Assembly: GCA_947488435.1 (NCBI GenBank) | Contig: CANKZG010000001.1 | Coordinates: 2,038,308 to 2,102,307, forward strand | Reading direction: 5' to 3' | DNA length: 64,000 bases | Source: an uncultured Flavobacteriaceae bacterium | Lineage (GTDB): Bacteria; Bacteroidota; Bacteroidia; Flavobacteriales; Flavobacteriaceae | Part shown: in pieces, positions 17,361 to 26,676 of the stretch | Layout of the letters: every line of letters starts with the position of its first letter | Position numbering within the stretch: the stretch's first letter is position 1 | Made by a program: the position numbers and the translations under genes | Notes under the pieces: model-generated | The model's database searches: none | What the model saw: the letters and a program-made list of their open reading frames with translations, nothing else | What the model was told of the DNA's origin: nothing

Positions 17361-17380
17361 ATTATAAATAAATATATTTG
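17351..17380 (+). promoter_or_regulatory. Bacteroidota promoter of alpha/beta hydrolase gene
   Basis: TTG at 17351-17353, a 19-bp spacer, then TATATTTG at 17373-17380: a full match to the -33/-7 consensus. The start codon at 17437 lies about 52 bp beyond the predicted transcription start. Confidence 0.75.
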
Positions 17381-17436
17381 CAGCATAAAACTAAAGTCAG
17401 TGAACAGAATGTTCGTTGATTAAAATATAAAATGAC

Positions 17437-18420
17437 ATGAAAACTAATCTTTTTTTATCACTATTGCTGGTGCTCCTAGCTAATACCGAAATTACGTATA
17501 GTCAGTACCAACCCAAACCGGCTATTTTCTCCGAAGCGCAAACTATTCAAAAGAAATATGCTACAACCTATCATACTGTTAAAGTAGATGGTCTTGATAT
17601 TTTTTATCGCGAAGCAGGACCTAAAAATGCACCTACACTGTTACTATTGCATGGATACCCAACCTCTTCACATATGTTTAGAAACTTGATCAATGATCTT
17701 TCTTCGAGCTACCACTTGATAGCGCCAGATTACCCTGGTTTCGGCAGAAGTTCACAGCCTTTAATGAAGAATTTCGATTATACTTTTGATAATCTTGCTA
17801 ATGTTATTGAGGGATTACTGGATGTGTTGGATATTAAACAATATAGCATGTATGTTATGGACTACGGTGCTCCTGTGGGCTATCGCATTTTTGCAAAGCA
17901 TCCTGAGAGACTACAGACTTTAATTGTTCAAAATGGAAATGCATATGAAGAAGGATTGGATGAGTTCTGGGATACCCTGCGTCCATTTTGGAAGAATAGA
18001 ACAGAAGAAAACACAAAACCTTTAGAGGAGTTTCATAAAATAGGAGGACTTAAATGGCAATATCTTTTTGGAGTTCAGGACAGTACTAAAGTGAGTCCAG
18101 ATAATTGGAATATTGATTTAAAGCACCTTACTAGACCGGAGAATAACGAAATTCAATTGGCTTTGTTTTATGACTATCAAAATAATGTAAAGCGCTATCC
18201 GATATGGCAGAAACTTTTAAAAGAACATCAGCCTCCAACCTTAATTGTATGGGGTAAGAATGATTATATTTTTCCACCACTAGGGGCTTATCCGTATAAG
18301 CGTGATTTGAAAAATGTAGAATTACATTTATTAAATACAGGACACTTTGCTTTAGAAGAAAAAGGAGCCGAGATAGCCGATTATATTTTGAAATTTTTAA
18401 AGAAAAATAATGTTCGGTAA
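17437..18420 (+). CDS. Secreted alpha/beta hydrolase (haloalkane dehalogenase/epoxide hydrolase-like)
   Basis: 327 aa with a signal peptide (LFLSLLLVLLANTEITYSQ). The oxyanion motif is LLHGYPTSS (residues 71-79). The nucleophile elbow YVMDYGAPVGYR places Asp142 where haloalkane dehalogenases and epoxide hydrolases carry Asp. The base is His303 in NTGHFALEE. The Asp nucleophile argues against an esterase. A cap domain of about 90 residues (EGLDEFWDTLRPFW onward) is present. It stands alone behind a strong promoter overlapped by a palindromic operator, so expression is probably induced by a specific compound. Confidence 0.83.
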   Translation: MKTNLFLSLLLVLLANTEITYSQYQPKPAIFSEAQTIQKKYATTYHTVKVDGLDIFYREAGPKNAPTLLLLHGYPTSSHMFRNLINDLSSSYHLIAPDYPGFGRSSQPLMKNFDYTFDNLANVIEGLLDVLDIKQYSMYVMDYGAPVGYRIFAKHPERLQTLIVQNGNAYEEGLDEFWDTLRPFWKNRTEENTKPLEEFHKIGGLKWQYLFGVQDSTKVSPDNWNIDLKHLTRPENNEIQLALFYDYQNNVKRYPIWQKLLKEHQPPTLIVWGKNDYIFPPLGAYPYKRDLKNVELHLLNTGHFALEEKGAEIADYILKFLKKNNVR

Positions 18421-18453
18421 ACTGCCTAGTGAAGCTAAAGAATATACAAACCA

Positions 18454-18487
18454 AAAGAGCCTTGTATGTATATACAGGGCTCTTTTT
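18454..18487. terminator. Bidirectional terminator between convergent genes
   Basis: AAAGAGCC...GGCTCTTT stem of about 13 bp (one G-U pair) with a T run on the plus strand and an A run on its other side. It sits between the alpha/beta hydrolase stop (18420) and the ABC permease stop (18502). Confidence 0.85.
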
Positions 18488-18501
18488 TACTTCAATTTTA
18501 T

Positions 18502-21500
18502 TTAATCGTGTTCTACAAAATAAGCACTGTTGTTTTCAAAATCTCGGTCCATAAGCAGGTTATGTGGATCAATACTAGCATTTGTGGGTTGCTGATCTAC
18601 CTCAATTTCTAATAACGTTTGTTTCTTATTTATGTAATGTTTTTGTAGATAAATAAGGTTTTTATTTCCATCAACATCCTTGCCATATATACCAATATCA
18701 ATCCAATCATTTATGGGGACAGAAATTTCGTTTCCTTGATCATCGATACGATATTTTGAAGTCTCTATTTCTAAATATACGTTGTATTGACTAGAAGCTA
18801 CTTTTTCATAAGAGGCCGCTGTAGTTCTGTTTTTATATAGGGTTACTGTTTCAAATAAGTCTTTAATTACATGTTGCAAACTATCTGGTGTAACTTCCTT
18901 AAAGTAACGTAACAAATCTCCGGAAGTAGCGTAATTACGGGTTTTCACTTTTTTAGGACCCTTAAAAGAATTCCAATCATTAAGAAATCGTTTTAAGGCT
19001 AAGTTTACCTTTGCTTCGCCAATAAGCTCTTGCAGGACGTACATATTAATTACTCCCTTGGCATAGTATACATAATCCTGATTTTCTACCAATGCTAATG
19101 CGGGTTCTTGCAAAGCTTCTCTAAGCTGTCCTTCGAGATAGGTTTCTTTCTGTAATGCTAAGAATTGTTTCACTTTATCTTCAGGATAATTTTGTTTTAA
19201 AACCATTATTGCTGCATATTGAGCTAAGGTTTCCAAAATAAAATGTTGCCCTTGTACATTTGCTGCTTCTATCTGCATCCCAAACCATTGATGTGCCAAT
19301 TCGTGAGCAGTGATATAAAAAGCCATATCTACATCTTTTTCATCATCAATATCCAAAACAAATCCAATGGCTTCGGAAAATGGTACGGTACCTGGAAAAG
19401 ATTGTGCAAATGCTGCATATCGCGGAAATTCCATAATTCGGAAATGTTGGTATTGATAGGGGCTAAAATTGGCACTGAAATAATTCAAAGATTTTTTCAT
19501 AGCCTGCATCATGCGATTTAAGTTATAGTCATGACCTTTATGGTAATAAATTTGCAACGCCACAGCTTGCTTTATGGTATCTGATTGTGGAAACCATATA
19601 TCTTCTTTCAGTTCATATCGTGCTGAAACAATAGCATAAAAATCAACAATGGGTTGGCTGGTTTTGTAATGAAAATAATTGCGGTCCTCTTTTTTCCATT
19701 GATTTATGAGTTTTCCTGGGGCTATGGCCGTTTGATCTAAGGTTGTACCGATGATCATTTCAAGTTGAATTCCTTCAGAATCGCTTCCTGAGCGCGCATT
19801 TTGCAATGCAAATGTATCCTTCAATGATGCCTTGCTTGATCTTATTGGTAATTTGTACGCAGCTCGTTTGTCTTTATCACTAAGCTCATATTTTCTATTA
19901 TAACCTAATGTTGGAAAATTTTTATTCGTAAAAAAACTTCCATTTTCTACAATATTTGGGTTGGAGTCTGATACTTCAAAGCCTTTAGTAGTGAAACTTT
20001 GTTTAAAACGCATTTTAATCGTATCTCCCGGCTGTAGCGCTTTTTTTAATTTATAAATGAAATAATCATATTTATCATATTGTCTATCCTCGGCTGCACC
20101 TCCCTCAAAAGTAACGTAGTCTAAAGTAACATTGGATTCTATTAATTTTTGAACGTGTACCTCCTTGATAATAACATTGCTTGTATTTTTAAGGATGTAA
20201 TATCCTTCTGAGGTATATGCTCTAGTATTAGGGTATAGTTCTATGTTTAAATTAACAGCTCTTATTTTTGGTTGTGGGAGATGTTCGAATTTCTTAAGCG
20301 TTTGTTCGTAACCCAGTTGGTATTCTTGCTCCTCTGCATTGGTCCAATAGGTGTTTAAGATGTTGGTGTTGTAATAAACATAGCTCCCAGTTAATAGAAA
20401 TAATATTAGAATTAACATCGAGGCACTTTGCAATCGTTTGGTGAAATTGTACTTGCTTAATTTCCACCTTTTTTTTAAACTGGTTTCTGTCCCTCTAACC
20501 GAAAAAACAACGGTTGCTATATATATGATAACGCAAAACAAGAACCAATATGCTTTTACCCATAGATAGGGACGTAAAAAGTGTCCATAACCGTTCATGT
20601 CTGAATAGAAGGTTAGTGTACTTCCGCCAAAACTGAGCAGATCGTGCTCAACTCCCATAAACCCTAAAATCACATTTCCAATAAGAAAAAATAGGATCGC
20701 AATAACTCCGATAAACTTTTGGTTCAGCAATACTTGAAAGAAAAAAGCCATAAAAGTATATAGTACAAGAATGGGAAGTAATTCTAAAATGAAACCGTTA
20801 AAATAAACTTGCAGCTCATAATTATAGTATCCGTTTGCGGTTTGAAAAAGAACGCCTGCTGCGACAAGCGTTAGCATTAATACAAAATAGATTAGTATAA
20901 GCCCTATAAACTTGCCTGATAAGTTTATAAAACTAGTTATTGGAGTAGCATCGTAAATAAGGTTTAATTTTGTGGTTCGTTCCTTCCAAATGAGTTCTCC
21001 AGAATAAAAAACTAGGATAATAACAAAGAAAAAACCAGACATTTCTTGCAGTTCTTTAACGATGAAATACGTTTTAGGGTAACTGTCAACATCGTAAACT
21101 GTTCCTAAGCTAATAGAATTGATAATAATGATAACTATACCGCATAGTACAATGGTCCAAAACGAAGTTTCTTTAAGTATGGACTTAAAGTAGAACATGG
21201 TATGCTGTGCCAGTTGAATGCTTTGTGTTTTAAAATTTTGTTGCCTTGTGAAAACAGGCACTTTGCTTTTGAAATTCGCTAGAGAATCAGATTTATTGGA
21301 TAGCTTTTGTTGCCTTTTTTTTGAGGTTTTATCACCTACCACATTAAAATTGAATTTAGAATAACCAATCATAGAAACTACAATACCGATGGCAATCCAA
21401 AACAATTTATTATATAATAAAACACCATTAAAGGGGATGAACTGGAAATTACGTTCAGCAACTGACCAGCCCTCGGTCATATCGGTCAATGTTGTTAACG

Positions 21501-22116
21501 AAAAAGGATCTAAAATTGCTTGTAGAAATTCGTTTTCAATAGACTTGGTAAGCACAAATAACACAAAAATAAAAATAGCCTGCGTATAGACTACGATTAG
21601 CTTTCTACTTAAAAAACCACTAACAAAAAAAACTGTCGCTCCAAAAAAAACAATGGGTAAAGCAATCAATACAAAAGGTTCTAAATATCTTAAAAAACTG
21701 AAGGGTAATAGATGATTGGGGTTGTGCCAGGGCATAAATTCTCCTACGGTAAACCCTAATAGCATACCGCTAAATGCAAAAAGTAAAACCGCGTAAGAGC
21801 CTAAAAAACGACCTAATAAATAATCTCGTTTCCGAATGGGGTTGACAAACATTAGCGCTTCTATGTTGTATTCAAAATCTCGTAAAATTGGAACTCCCAT
21901 AATCATGGAGGCAATTGCTAAGGAAATACCAGTAATGGCAGCCATGGATTTTGCTATGGTTATAGGTGCATTTCTTTTGATGATCTCAAAATCCATTCCT
22001 TGAAAAATGAAGTCAACACCTATAAAGGCAAATAGAAAAAGAAAAACAAAGAAGATGTAGGTGTCCGGACGTTTTATTCTGTATTTAATTTCGAACTTAA
22101 ATATGTTATACCACAT
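18502..22116 (-). CDS. ABC transporter permease fused to M1-family (gluzincin) aminopeptidase domain
   Basis: 1204 aa. Residues 1-260 and about 320-570 hold two blocks of membrane helices of the ABC-2 type. The C-terminal half is an extracytoplasmic M1 peptidase-like region with the zinc motif HELAHQW at about residues 937-943 and a downstream Glu in FILETLAQYAAIM. It starts 2 bp after the ATPase gene, so the two form one transporter. M1-fused permeases occur widely in Bacteroidota, with substrates mostly unknown; peptide handling or efflux is an inference from the peptidase. The divergent LytS/LytTR pair may control it. Confidence 0.9.
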   Translation of the reverse strand: MWYNIFKFEIKYRIKRPDTYIFFVFLFLFAFIGVDFIFQGMDFEIIKRNAPITIAKSMAAITGISLAIASMIMGVPILRDFEYNIEALMFVNPIRKRDYLLGRFLGSYAVLLFAFSGMLLGFTVGEFMPWHNPNHLLPFSFLRYLEPFVLIALPIVFFGATVFFVSGFLSRKLIVVYTQAIFIFVLFVLTKSIENEFLQAILDPFSLTTLTDMTEGWSVAERNFQFIPFNGVLLYNKLFWIAIGIVVSMIGYSKFNFNVVGDKTSKKRQQKLSNKSDSLANFKSKVPVFTRQQNFKTQSIQLAQHTMFYFKSILKETSFWTIVLCGIVIIIINSISLGTVYDVDSYPKTYFIVKELQEMSGFFFVIILVFYSGELIWKERTTKLNLIYDATPITSFINLSGKFIGLILIYFVLMLTLVAAGVLFQTANGYYNYELQVYFNGFILELLPILVLYTFMAFFFQVLLNQKFIGVIAILFFLIGNVILGFMGVEHDLLSFGGSTLTFYSDMNGYGHFLRPYLWVKAYWFLFCVIIYIATVVFSVRGTETSLKKRWKLSKYNFTKRLQSASMLILILFLLTGSYVYYNTNILNTYWTNAEEQEYQLGYEQTLKKFEHLPQPKIRAVNLNIELYPNTRAYTSEGYYILKNTSNVIIKEVHVQKLIESNVTLDYVTFEGGAAEDRQYDKYDYFIYKLKKALQPGDTIKMRFKQSFTTKGFEVSDSNPNIVENGSFFTNKNFPTLGYNRKYELSDKDKRAAYKLPIRSSKASLKDTFALQNARSGSDSEGIQLEMIIGTTLDQTAIAPGKLINQWKKEDRNYFHYKTSQPIVDFYAIVSARYELKEDIWFPQSDTIKQAVALQIYYHKGHDYNLNRMMQAMKKSLNYFSANFSPYQYQHFRIMEFPRYAAFAQSFPGTVPFSEAIGFVLDIDDEKDVDMAFYITAHELAHQWFGMQIEAANVQGQHFILETLAQYAAIMVLKQNYPEDKVKQFLALQKETYLEGQLREALQEPALALVENQDYVYYAKGVINMYVLQELIGEAKVNLALKRFLNDWNSFKGPKKVKTRNYATSGDLLRYFKEVTPDSLQHVIKDLFETVTLYKNRTTAASYEKVASSQYNVYLEIETSKYRIDDQGNEISVPINDWIDIGIYGKDVDGNKNLIYLQKHYINKKQTLLEIEVDQQPTNASIDPHNLLMDRDFENNSAYFVEHD

Positions 22117-22118
22117 AA

Positions 22119-23009
22119 TTATGCGTTTATAGGATTAAGAGACTTGCCAAAAATTTCTGAGAAGTACCGATCTTCCAAACTAGCTTCAATTGGTTTAAAA
22201 CCGTTTCCAGGATTATTATCGCTGAGAATATGTAGAATGGGCTTTCCTAAGAAGAGCTTTTCACTTATTACATTATAGTTTTGTTTGTAATCTTCCAGTT
22301 CACTTTTTTGAACTGCCTTTTCATATACTTTACCTTCAATTTGCTGTATTACTGCCAATGGATTTCCTTTTAGCAGAACCTCTCCTTGATTTATAATGGC
22401 CATATTGGTGCATAATTCTTTTATGTCGTCAACAATATGTGTAGATAGAATTACCACAGTATTTTCTCCAAGCTCACTTAATAAGTTATAGAACCGATTT
22501 CTTTCTGCTGGATCTAAGCCGGCAGTTGGTTCATCTACAATGAGCAATTTTGGATTGCTAAGTAACGCTTGCGCTATACCAAATCGCTGTTTCATCCCCC
22601 CAGAAAACCCTTTTAAGTTTTGCGTTCTTGCCTGATATAAATTTGTTTTATGTAGCAGTGCCTTTACAATTTCTCTTCGTTCATTTCTCTTCGTGATACC
22701 CTTTAAAACAGCCAAATGATTCAATAGCATTTCAGCCGAAATTCTTGGATATAAACCAAACTCTTGCGGTAAATACCCCAAAACTTTTCGCACCTCATTT
22801 TTATGCGTAAGTACATTTAGGTTATCTAAGGTAATAGTTCCCTCATCGGCCTCTTGTAATGTGGCAAGAGTTCGCATTAAAGAAGATTTTCCTGCACCAT
22901 TGGGTCCCAATAATCCAAACATGCCCGTTGGTATATCCAAAGAAACTTTATTTAATGCTTTGACTCCATTTGCATAAGTTTTAGATAAATTACTGATGAT
23001 AAGTTTCAT
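22119..23009 (-). CDS. ABC transporter ATP-binding protein
   Basis: 296 aa. Walker A is GPNGAGKSS, the ABC signature GFSGGMKQR, Walker B LLIVDEPTAG, and the switch His lies in LSTHIVDD. The C-terminal about 80 residues after the nucleotide-binding domain resemble the extension of ABC-2 exporters. It is the first gene of a two-gene operon with the permease-aminopeptidase. The 212 bp upstream separate it from the divergent histidine kinase gene. Confidence 0.93.
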   Translation of the reverse strand: MKLIISNLSKTYANGVKALNKVSLDIPTGMFGLLGPNGAGKSSLMRTLATLQEADEGTITLDNLNVLTHKNEVRKVLGYLPQEFGLYPRISAEMLLNHLAVLKGITKRNERREIVKALLHKTNLYQARTQNLKGFSGGMKQRFGIAQALLSNPKLLIVDEPTAGLDPAERNRFYNLLSELGENTVVILSTHIVDDIKELCTNMAIINQGEVLLKGNPLAVIQQIEGKVYEKAVQKSELEDYKQNYNVISEKLFLGKPILHILSDNNPGNGFKPIEASLEDRYFSEIFGKSLNPINA

Positions 23010-23221
23010 ACTGCTTTTATTTGTTTGTTACTTTTTGGACAAACCTATGGGTAAGAACAATATGATTTCAATAAATGTGATTACAGTTATTGCGGCTGGG
23101 ATGTAAAGACGTAAGAGCAGTACTAAGTGACTTTATCCCATTTTCTATTACTTTTAAATGTTATAGAAAGCTATTCAACAACTTATTTGCAGGGGAGATT
23201 TTATCTAATTATTATTGCGTT

Positions 23222-24637
23222 ATGATGTTGTTTATAGCAAACTATAGAAAGGTATTAATCGCTCAGGCGCTCGCATTATTTTTTCTGATAAACGGAATGT
23301 TTATCCTAACTCTGGATGTCACTTTTACAGGAATACTGTTCATTGCTGCTTCCTGTATTATTTTTGGATATGTAGTACTTTTTTTATTCAGGAATAAAAA
23401 AAAGGATGTGAATGTTTTCTTATGGAAACGCAAGCAGGATTGGTATGTATTTGGTTTAATAGGAGTATTATATCTCATAGGAGCTATAGAGTGTTTTTTT
23501 AGAAATGAGACCTTGGCTCTTATCCTAGCCGCCTCTTTAGCTTTTACATTTTTAATGGGGTACGTGCATTACCGAAATCGGAATGAAGTTAGCGAACGTA
23601 AACCAATTTTTTTTAATACTGTACTTTGGGTTTTTAGCGGTATTTTACTGGCCATTTCTTTAATGTCTATTGTTGTCTATACCATTGAAGTTAAATTAAA
23701 CGGAAAGAAGGAAGTTGTTTTATTTGAGAATAATGAAGACTTCCTAATCCAAATTGTAGGCTATCTTTTTGTAGTTGAATTGCTGATTTTTGTACTTATA
23801 AATGCCTACATACATTTTAGAACTAAGCTTACGAATCAAAAGGAAGCCGGGTTTATTGTAAAATTGAGAATTTTTGGACTAGGTTTTTTTTGGTTGTCGG
23901 GCATTGCGATCATAATAACGGTGCTCATTGCAGATGCCTATCGATTAAAAATTGAGTATATTGAATACATAGTACCTATTTTTTTTATGATGCTATGCTT
24001 TCTTGGAGTTTATTGGTTATTTGGGCAAATAAAATCAATTATCAAATTAAAGAATGAACAAGCAAAAATAGAGTTAATGCATTTGCAAAGTCAGGTTAAT
24101 CCTCATTTCTTTTTCAATATGCTTAATAACTTATATGGATGGGTAGCTAAGGATTCTAAAAAAGCGCAAGAACTCATATTAAAATTATCAGATATGATGC
24201 GTTATAGTATTTATGACGGTCAAAAGAATGAGGTAACACTAGGGGAGGAGGTGGAATATCTAAAGAATTACATTGAATTGCATAAAATGCGATATCACAA
24301 AGAAATAGATATTAAATTTAATACAGTAATTGAAAATGATGGCATAAAATTAATGCCCTTATTGTTTATTATTTTACTTGAAAACGCTTTTAAGCATGGC
24401 GTTGAAAACTTAAGAGAGAATGCCTATGTTATTGTTACAATCACAGCAGCAAAGAAAGGAATTCAGTTTATGGTTGAGAATAATTTTGATACTACAATCA
24501 AAGCTATTGATCAAGGTGGTATTGGTTTAAAAAATCTAAGACGAAGATTAGAATTGGTATATCCAAAGCAGCATTCACTATCTTTTTCAATCATTAAAAA
24601 CATATATAAAACAACATTAACCTTAGAATTAGAATGA
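23222..24637 (+). CDS. LytS/YehU-type sensor histidine kinase
   Basis: 471 aa from the ATG at 23222. The frame is open further upstream to a TTG at 23090, but those residues are polar and unlike the family. The N-terminal half holds about eight membrane helices. The kinase core begins at LMHLQSQVNPHFFFNMLNNLYG, with the phospho-acceptor His near residue 295 (His_kinase, PF06580), followed by MRYSIYDGQ and an N-box (ILLENAFKHGVENL) of the ATPase domain. It overlaps the LytTR regulator gene by 4 bp. Divergence from the ABC exporter operon suggests it senses an envelope signal and controls that exporter. Confidence 0.88.
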   Translation: MMLFIANYRKVLIAQALALFFLINGMFILTLDVTFTGILFIAASCIIFGYVVLFLFRNKKKDVNVFLWKRKQDWYVFGLIGVLYLIGAIECFFRNETLALILAASLAFTFLMGYVHYRNRNEVSERKPIFFNTVLWVFSGILLAISLMSIVVYTIEVKLNGKKEVVLFENNEDFLIQIVGYLFVVELLIFVLINAYIHFRTKLTNQKEAGFIVKLRIFGLGFFWLSGIAIIITVLIADAYRLKIEYIEYIVPIFFMMLCFLGVYWLFGQIKSIIKLKNEQAKIELMHLQSQVNPHFFFNMLNNLYGWVAKDSKKAQELILKLSDMMRYSIYDGQKNEVTLGEEVEYLKNYIELHKMRYHKEIDIKFNTVIENDGIKLMPLLFIILLENAFKHGVENLRENAYVIVTITAAKKGIQFMVENNFDTTIKAIDQGGIGLKNLRRRLELVYPKQHSLSFSIIKNIYKTTLTLELE

Positions 24638-25332
24638 TTAAATACCTGATTGTTGATGATGAACATATTGCCCACGACATTATTAAAGGGTATTGCGATT
24701 TATTACCAAATTTAGAGCTAATGCAAAGTTGTTACGATGCTTTGGAAGCGCTAGATTACCTAAATAAAAATCAAGTAGATTTGATTTTTTTGGATCTGAA
24801 TATGCCTAAATTAAAAGGCTTTGAATTCCTTAAAACCTTAACATCACCGCCTAAGATTATTGTTACAACGGCTTATCAGGAGTATGCTTTGGAAGGCTAT
24901 GAATTAAATATAGTAGATTATTTATTAAAACCCTTTAGCTTTGAACGTTTGTTAAAGGCAGTAAACAAAGCCGCAAGTACAACTACAAAAGCGCAAGCTT
25001 CTGGCTCAAAATCAAACGAAATCCATACCCAACATATTTTTCTTCGCGAAAACAAGAAATATATTCAGGTTGCTATTGATACCATTCGCTATATGGAAGC
25101 TGCAGGGAATTATACCAAGGTAATTACCTCCATAGAGACCATAACGGTGCGTGAGAAAATATCAGATTTATTAAGTTTACTGCCAAGTGAAGATTTCATG
25201 CAGGTGCATAAATCTTTTGCCGTTGCTATGAAACATATTAGTAGCATTGAAGGAAATAGAATTGCCATTGCCAATTACATCATACCTATTGGAAAAATGT
25301 ATAAAATGCAGATTAAACATTTATTAGAATAA
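24634..25332 (+). CDS. LytTR-family response regulator
   Basis: 232 aa. The receiver domain has the acidic pair DDE at residues 8-10, phospho-acceptor Asp54 (LIFLDLNMP), Thr78/79 and Lys99 (LLKPFSF). A LytTR DNA-binding domain occupies about residues 130-232 (HIFLRENKKYIQVAIDTI, then FMQVHKSFAVAM). It is translationally coupled to the sensor kinase (4-bp overlap). Confidence 0.93.
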   Translation: MIKYLIVDDEHIAHDIIKGYCDLLPNLELMQSCYDALEALDYLNKNQVDLIFLDLNMPKLKGFEFLKTLTSPPKIIVTTAYQEYALEGYELNIVDYLLKPFSFERLLKAVNKAASTTTKAQASGSKSNEIHTQHIFLRENKKYIQVAIDTIRYMEAAGNYTKVITSIETITVREKISDLLSLLPSEDFMQVHKSFAVAMKHISSIEGNRIAIANYIIPIGKMYKMQIKHLLE

Positions 25333-25347
25333 TTCAAACAAATAAAG

Positions 25348-26586
25348 ATGAGGTTTGTTATAGTATTTTTTTTTCTTATTTCCTATATCGGCTGTTCGCA
25401 AAGCTTAAAAGAAATTTATGATAAAAGCATTGAAGCTTATGCGCAACAAAACTATACGCAGTTTAAGGAATTAAATATAGAAGCGCTTAAAATACATCCC
25501 TCGCAACCCACATTTTTACTGAACCTTGCAAGAGCACATGCGCTCACCAACGAACCTCAGGAAGCCTATAAACTACTTCATAAGTTAATTTCATGGAATG
25601 TTGGTATTGATCTGAATAAAGAAAAGGACTTAGAGGAAATTTGGAATGACAAAAAATCCGCCACAAGACTTCGAGCAAGTATTACCACTTATACAGCCCC
25701 AGTAGCGCAAAGTAACCCTTATTTTGAAGTTTCTTCAGCGTATCATTTGGAAGACCTTGCCTTACTAGGGAATAACTTCTTTCTAACCGATATTCGAAAA
25801 GGAAAGGTATTGCGTTACAATATTCAAAAAAATCATGTTGAAGAATGGTGTGATTTATCGGCTGCAGCTATGGCAATTCTGGTAGATGAATCTCAAAAAA
25901 GATTATGGGTATCATCGGCAATGTTACCACAGTATTACAAATACAAGTCAGAAGAAGATAATAAAGGAAAAATCTATGAAATTGATGCGGTAACAGGTAA
26001 TGTAATTACCGAGATTATTCTTAGCGAAAAAGCTGTTGTAGGAAGTATGGTTATGCATAAAAATGAAAAAATATATGCCACCAACTCATTAAGCCCGGAA
26101 ATTTTAATTGTAAACACTAAAAGTAAAAAAGAAGAAGCGCGTATCGAGGTAAAAGGAGCGTTTAATTTACAGGGAATAACTATGGATTCTAATACAGACA
26201 AGATATATATTGCCGACTATATTAAAGGTATTGTTCAAGTTGATTTGTTAAACCTCCAAGATCAAGTATGGTTAACATCTAATGATTACTTATTAAAAGG
26301 AATTGATGGTTTAAACTTCGTAAATGCAAATACATTAATCGCCATTCAAAACAATACAACTCCTAAAAAAGTGATTCAAATTAGACATTCTTCAGGAAAT
26401 GTAAATGAAATTAAACTTTTGGACAATGCCTTAGATCATAAAGGGGAACCTACCAATGGCAAATACTACAAAAATTTAGGGCTCTTTTATATTGCAAATA
26501 GTGCGTGGCCGGCTTATGACAAAGCGTTTATATTGATGCCTAATGAAACAGAGAATCAGGTAATACGCTTGATAAAGGATTTCTAA
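25348..26586 (+). CDS. Secreted TPR/beta-propeller (SMP-30-like) protein
   Basis: 412 aa. The short signal peptide FVIVFFFLISYIGCSQS could also be read as a lipobox (YIGC). Residues 20-100 form helical TPR-like repeats (ALKIHPSQPTFLLNLARAHALTNEPQEAYKLLHKL). The rest has repeated propeller blades of the SMP-30/NHL kind (GNNFFLTDIRKGKVLRYNI, KIYEIDAVTGNVITEI, DKIYIADYIKGIVQVDL). It starts 15 bp after the LytTR gene, so it probably belongs to the same transcript. No enzymatic residues can be named. Confidence 0.72.
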   Translation: MRFVIVFFFLISYIGCSQSLKEIYDKSIEAYAQQNYTQFKELNIEALKIHPSQPTFLLNLARAHALTNEPQEAYKLLHKLISWNVGIDLNKEKDLEEIWNDKKSATRLRASITTYTAPVAQSNPYFEVSSAYHLEDLALLGNNFFLTDIRKGKVLRYNIQKNHVEEWCDLSAAAMAILVDESQKRLWVSSAMLPQYYKYKSEEDNKGKIYEIDAVTGNVITEIILSEKAVVGSMVMHKNEKIYATNSLSPEILIVNTKSKKEEARIEVKGAFNLQGITMDSNTDKIYIADYIKGIVQVDLLNLQDQVWLTSNDYLLKGIDGLNFVNANTLIAIQNNTTPKKVIQIRHSSGNVNEIKLLDNALDHKGEPTNGKYYKNLGLFYIANSAWPAYDKAFILMPNETENQVIRLIKDF

Positions 26587-26608
26587 TAGCATATATGGTA
26601 GCGCTTTA

Positions 26609-26622
26609 TTAACTTAAGTCAA
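26609..26622. promoter_or_regulatory. FNR/CRP-type dyad upstream of DUF4386 gene
   Basis: TTAACTTAAGTCAA; its reverse complement TTGACTTAAGTTAA equals the site at 28692 base for base. The centre is 30.5 bp upstream of the -7 element TAATTTTG (26646-26653), which places it near -42, the class II activator position. Confidence 0.7.
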
Positions 26623-26676
26623 CCATTTCTGAGTTCAACTTCACTTAATTTTGTGGTATCTATCAAATCGTTGAAA

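Noticed and set aside
17402-17414. GAACAGAATGTTC inverted repeat resembling a hormone-response or SOS-type box
   Set aside because: Five-bp arms only, spacing does not fit bacterial LexA boxes, and it lies downstream of the predicted transcription start; chance is likely.
23090-23221. TTG-initiated 44-residue extension of the histidine kinase
   Set aside because: Residues do not look like the family and the double ATG at 23222/23225 directly precedes the first membrane helix.
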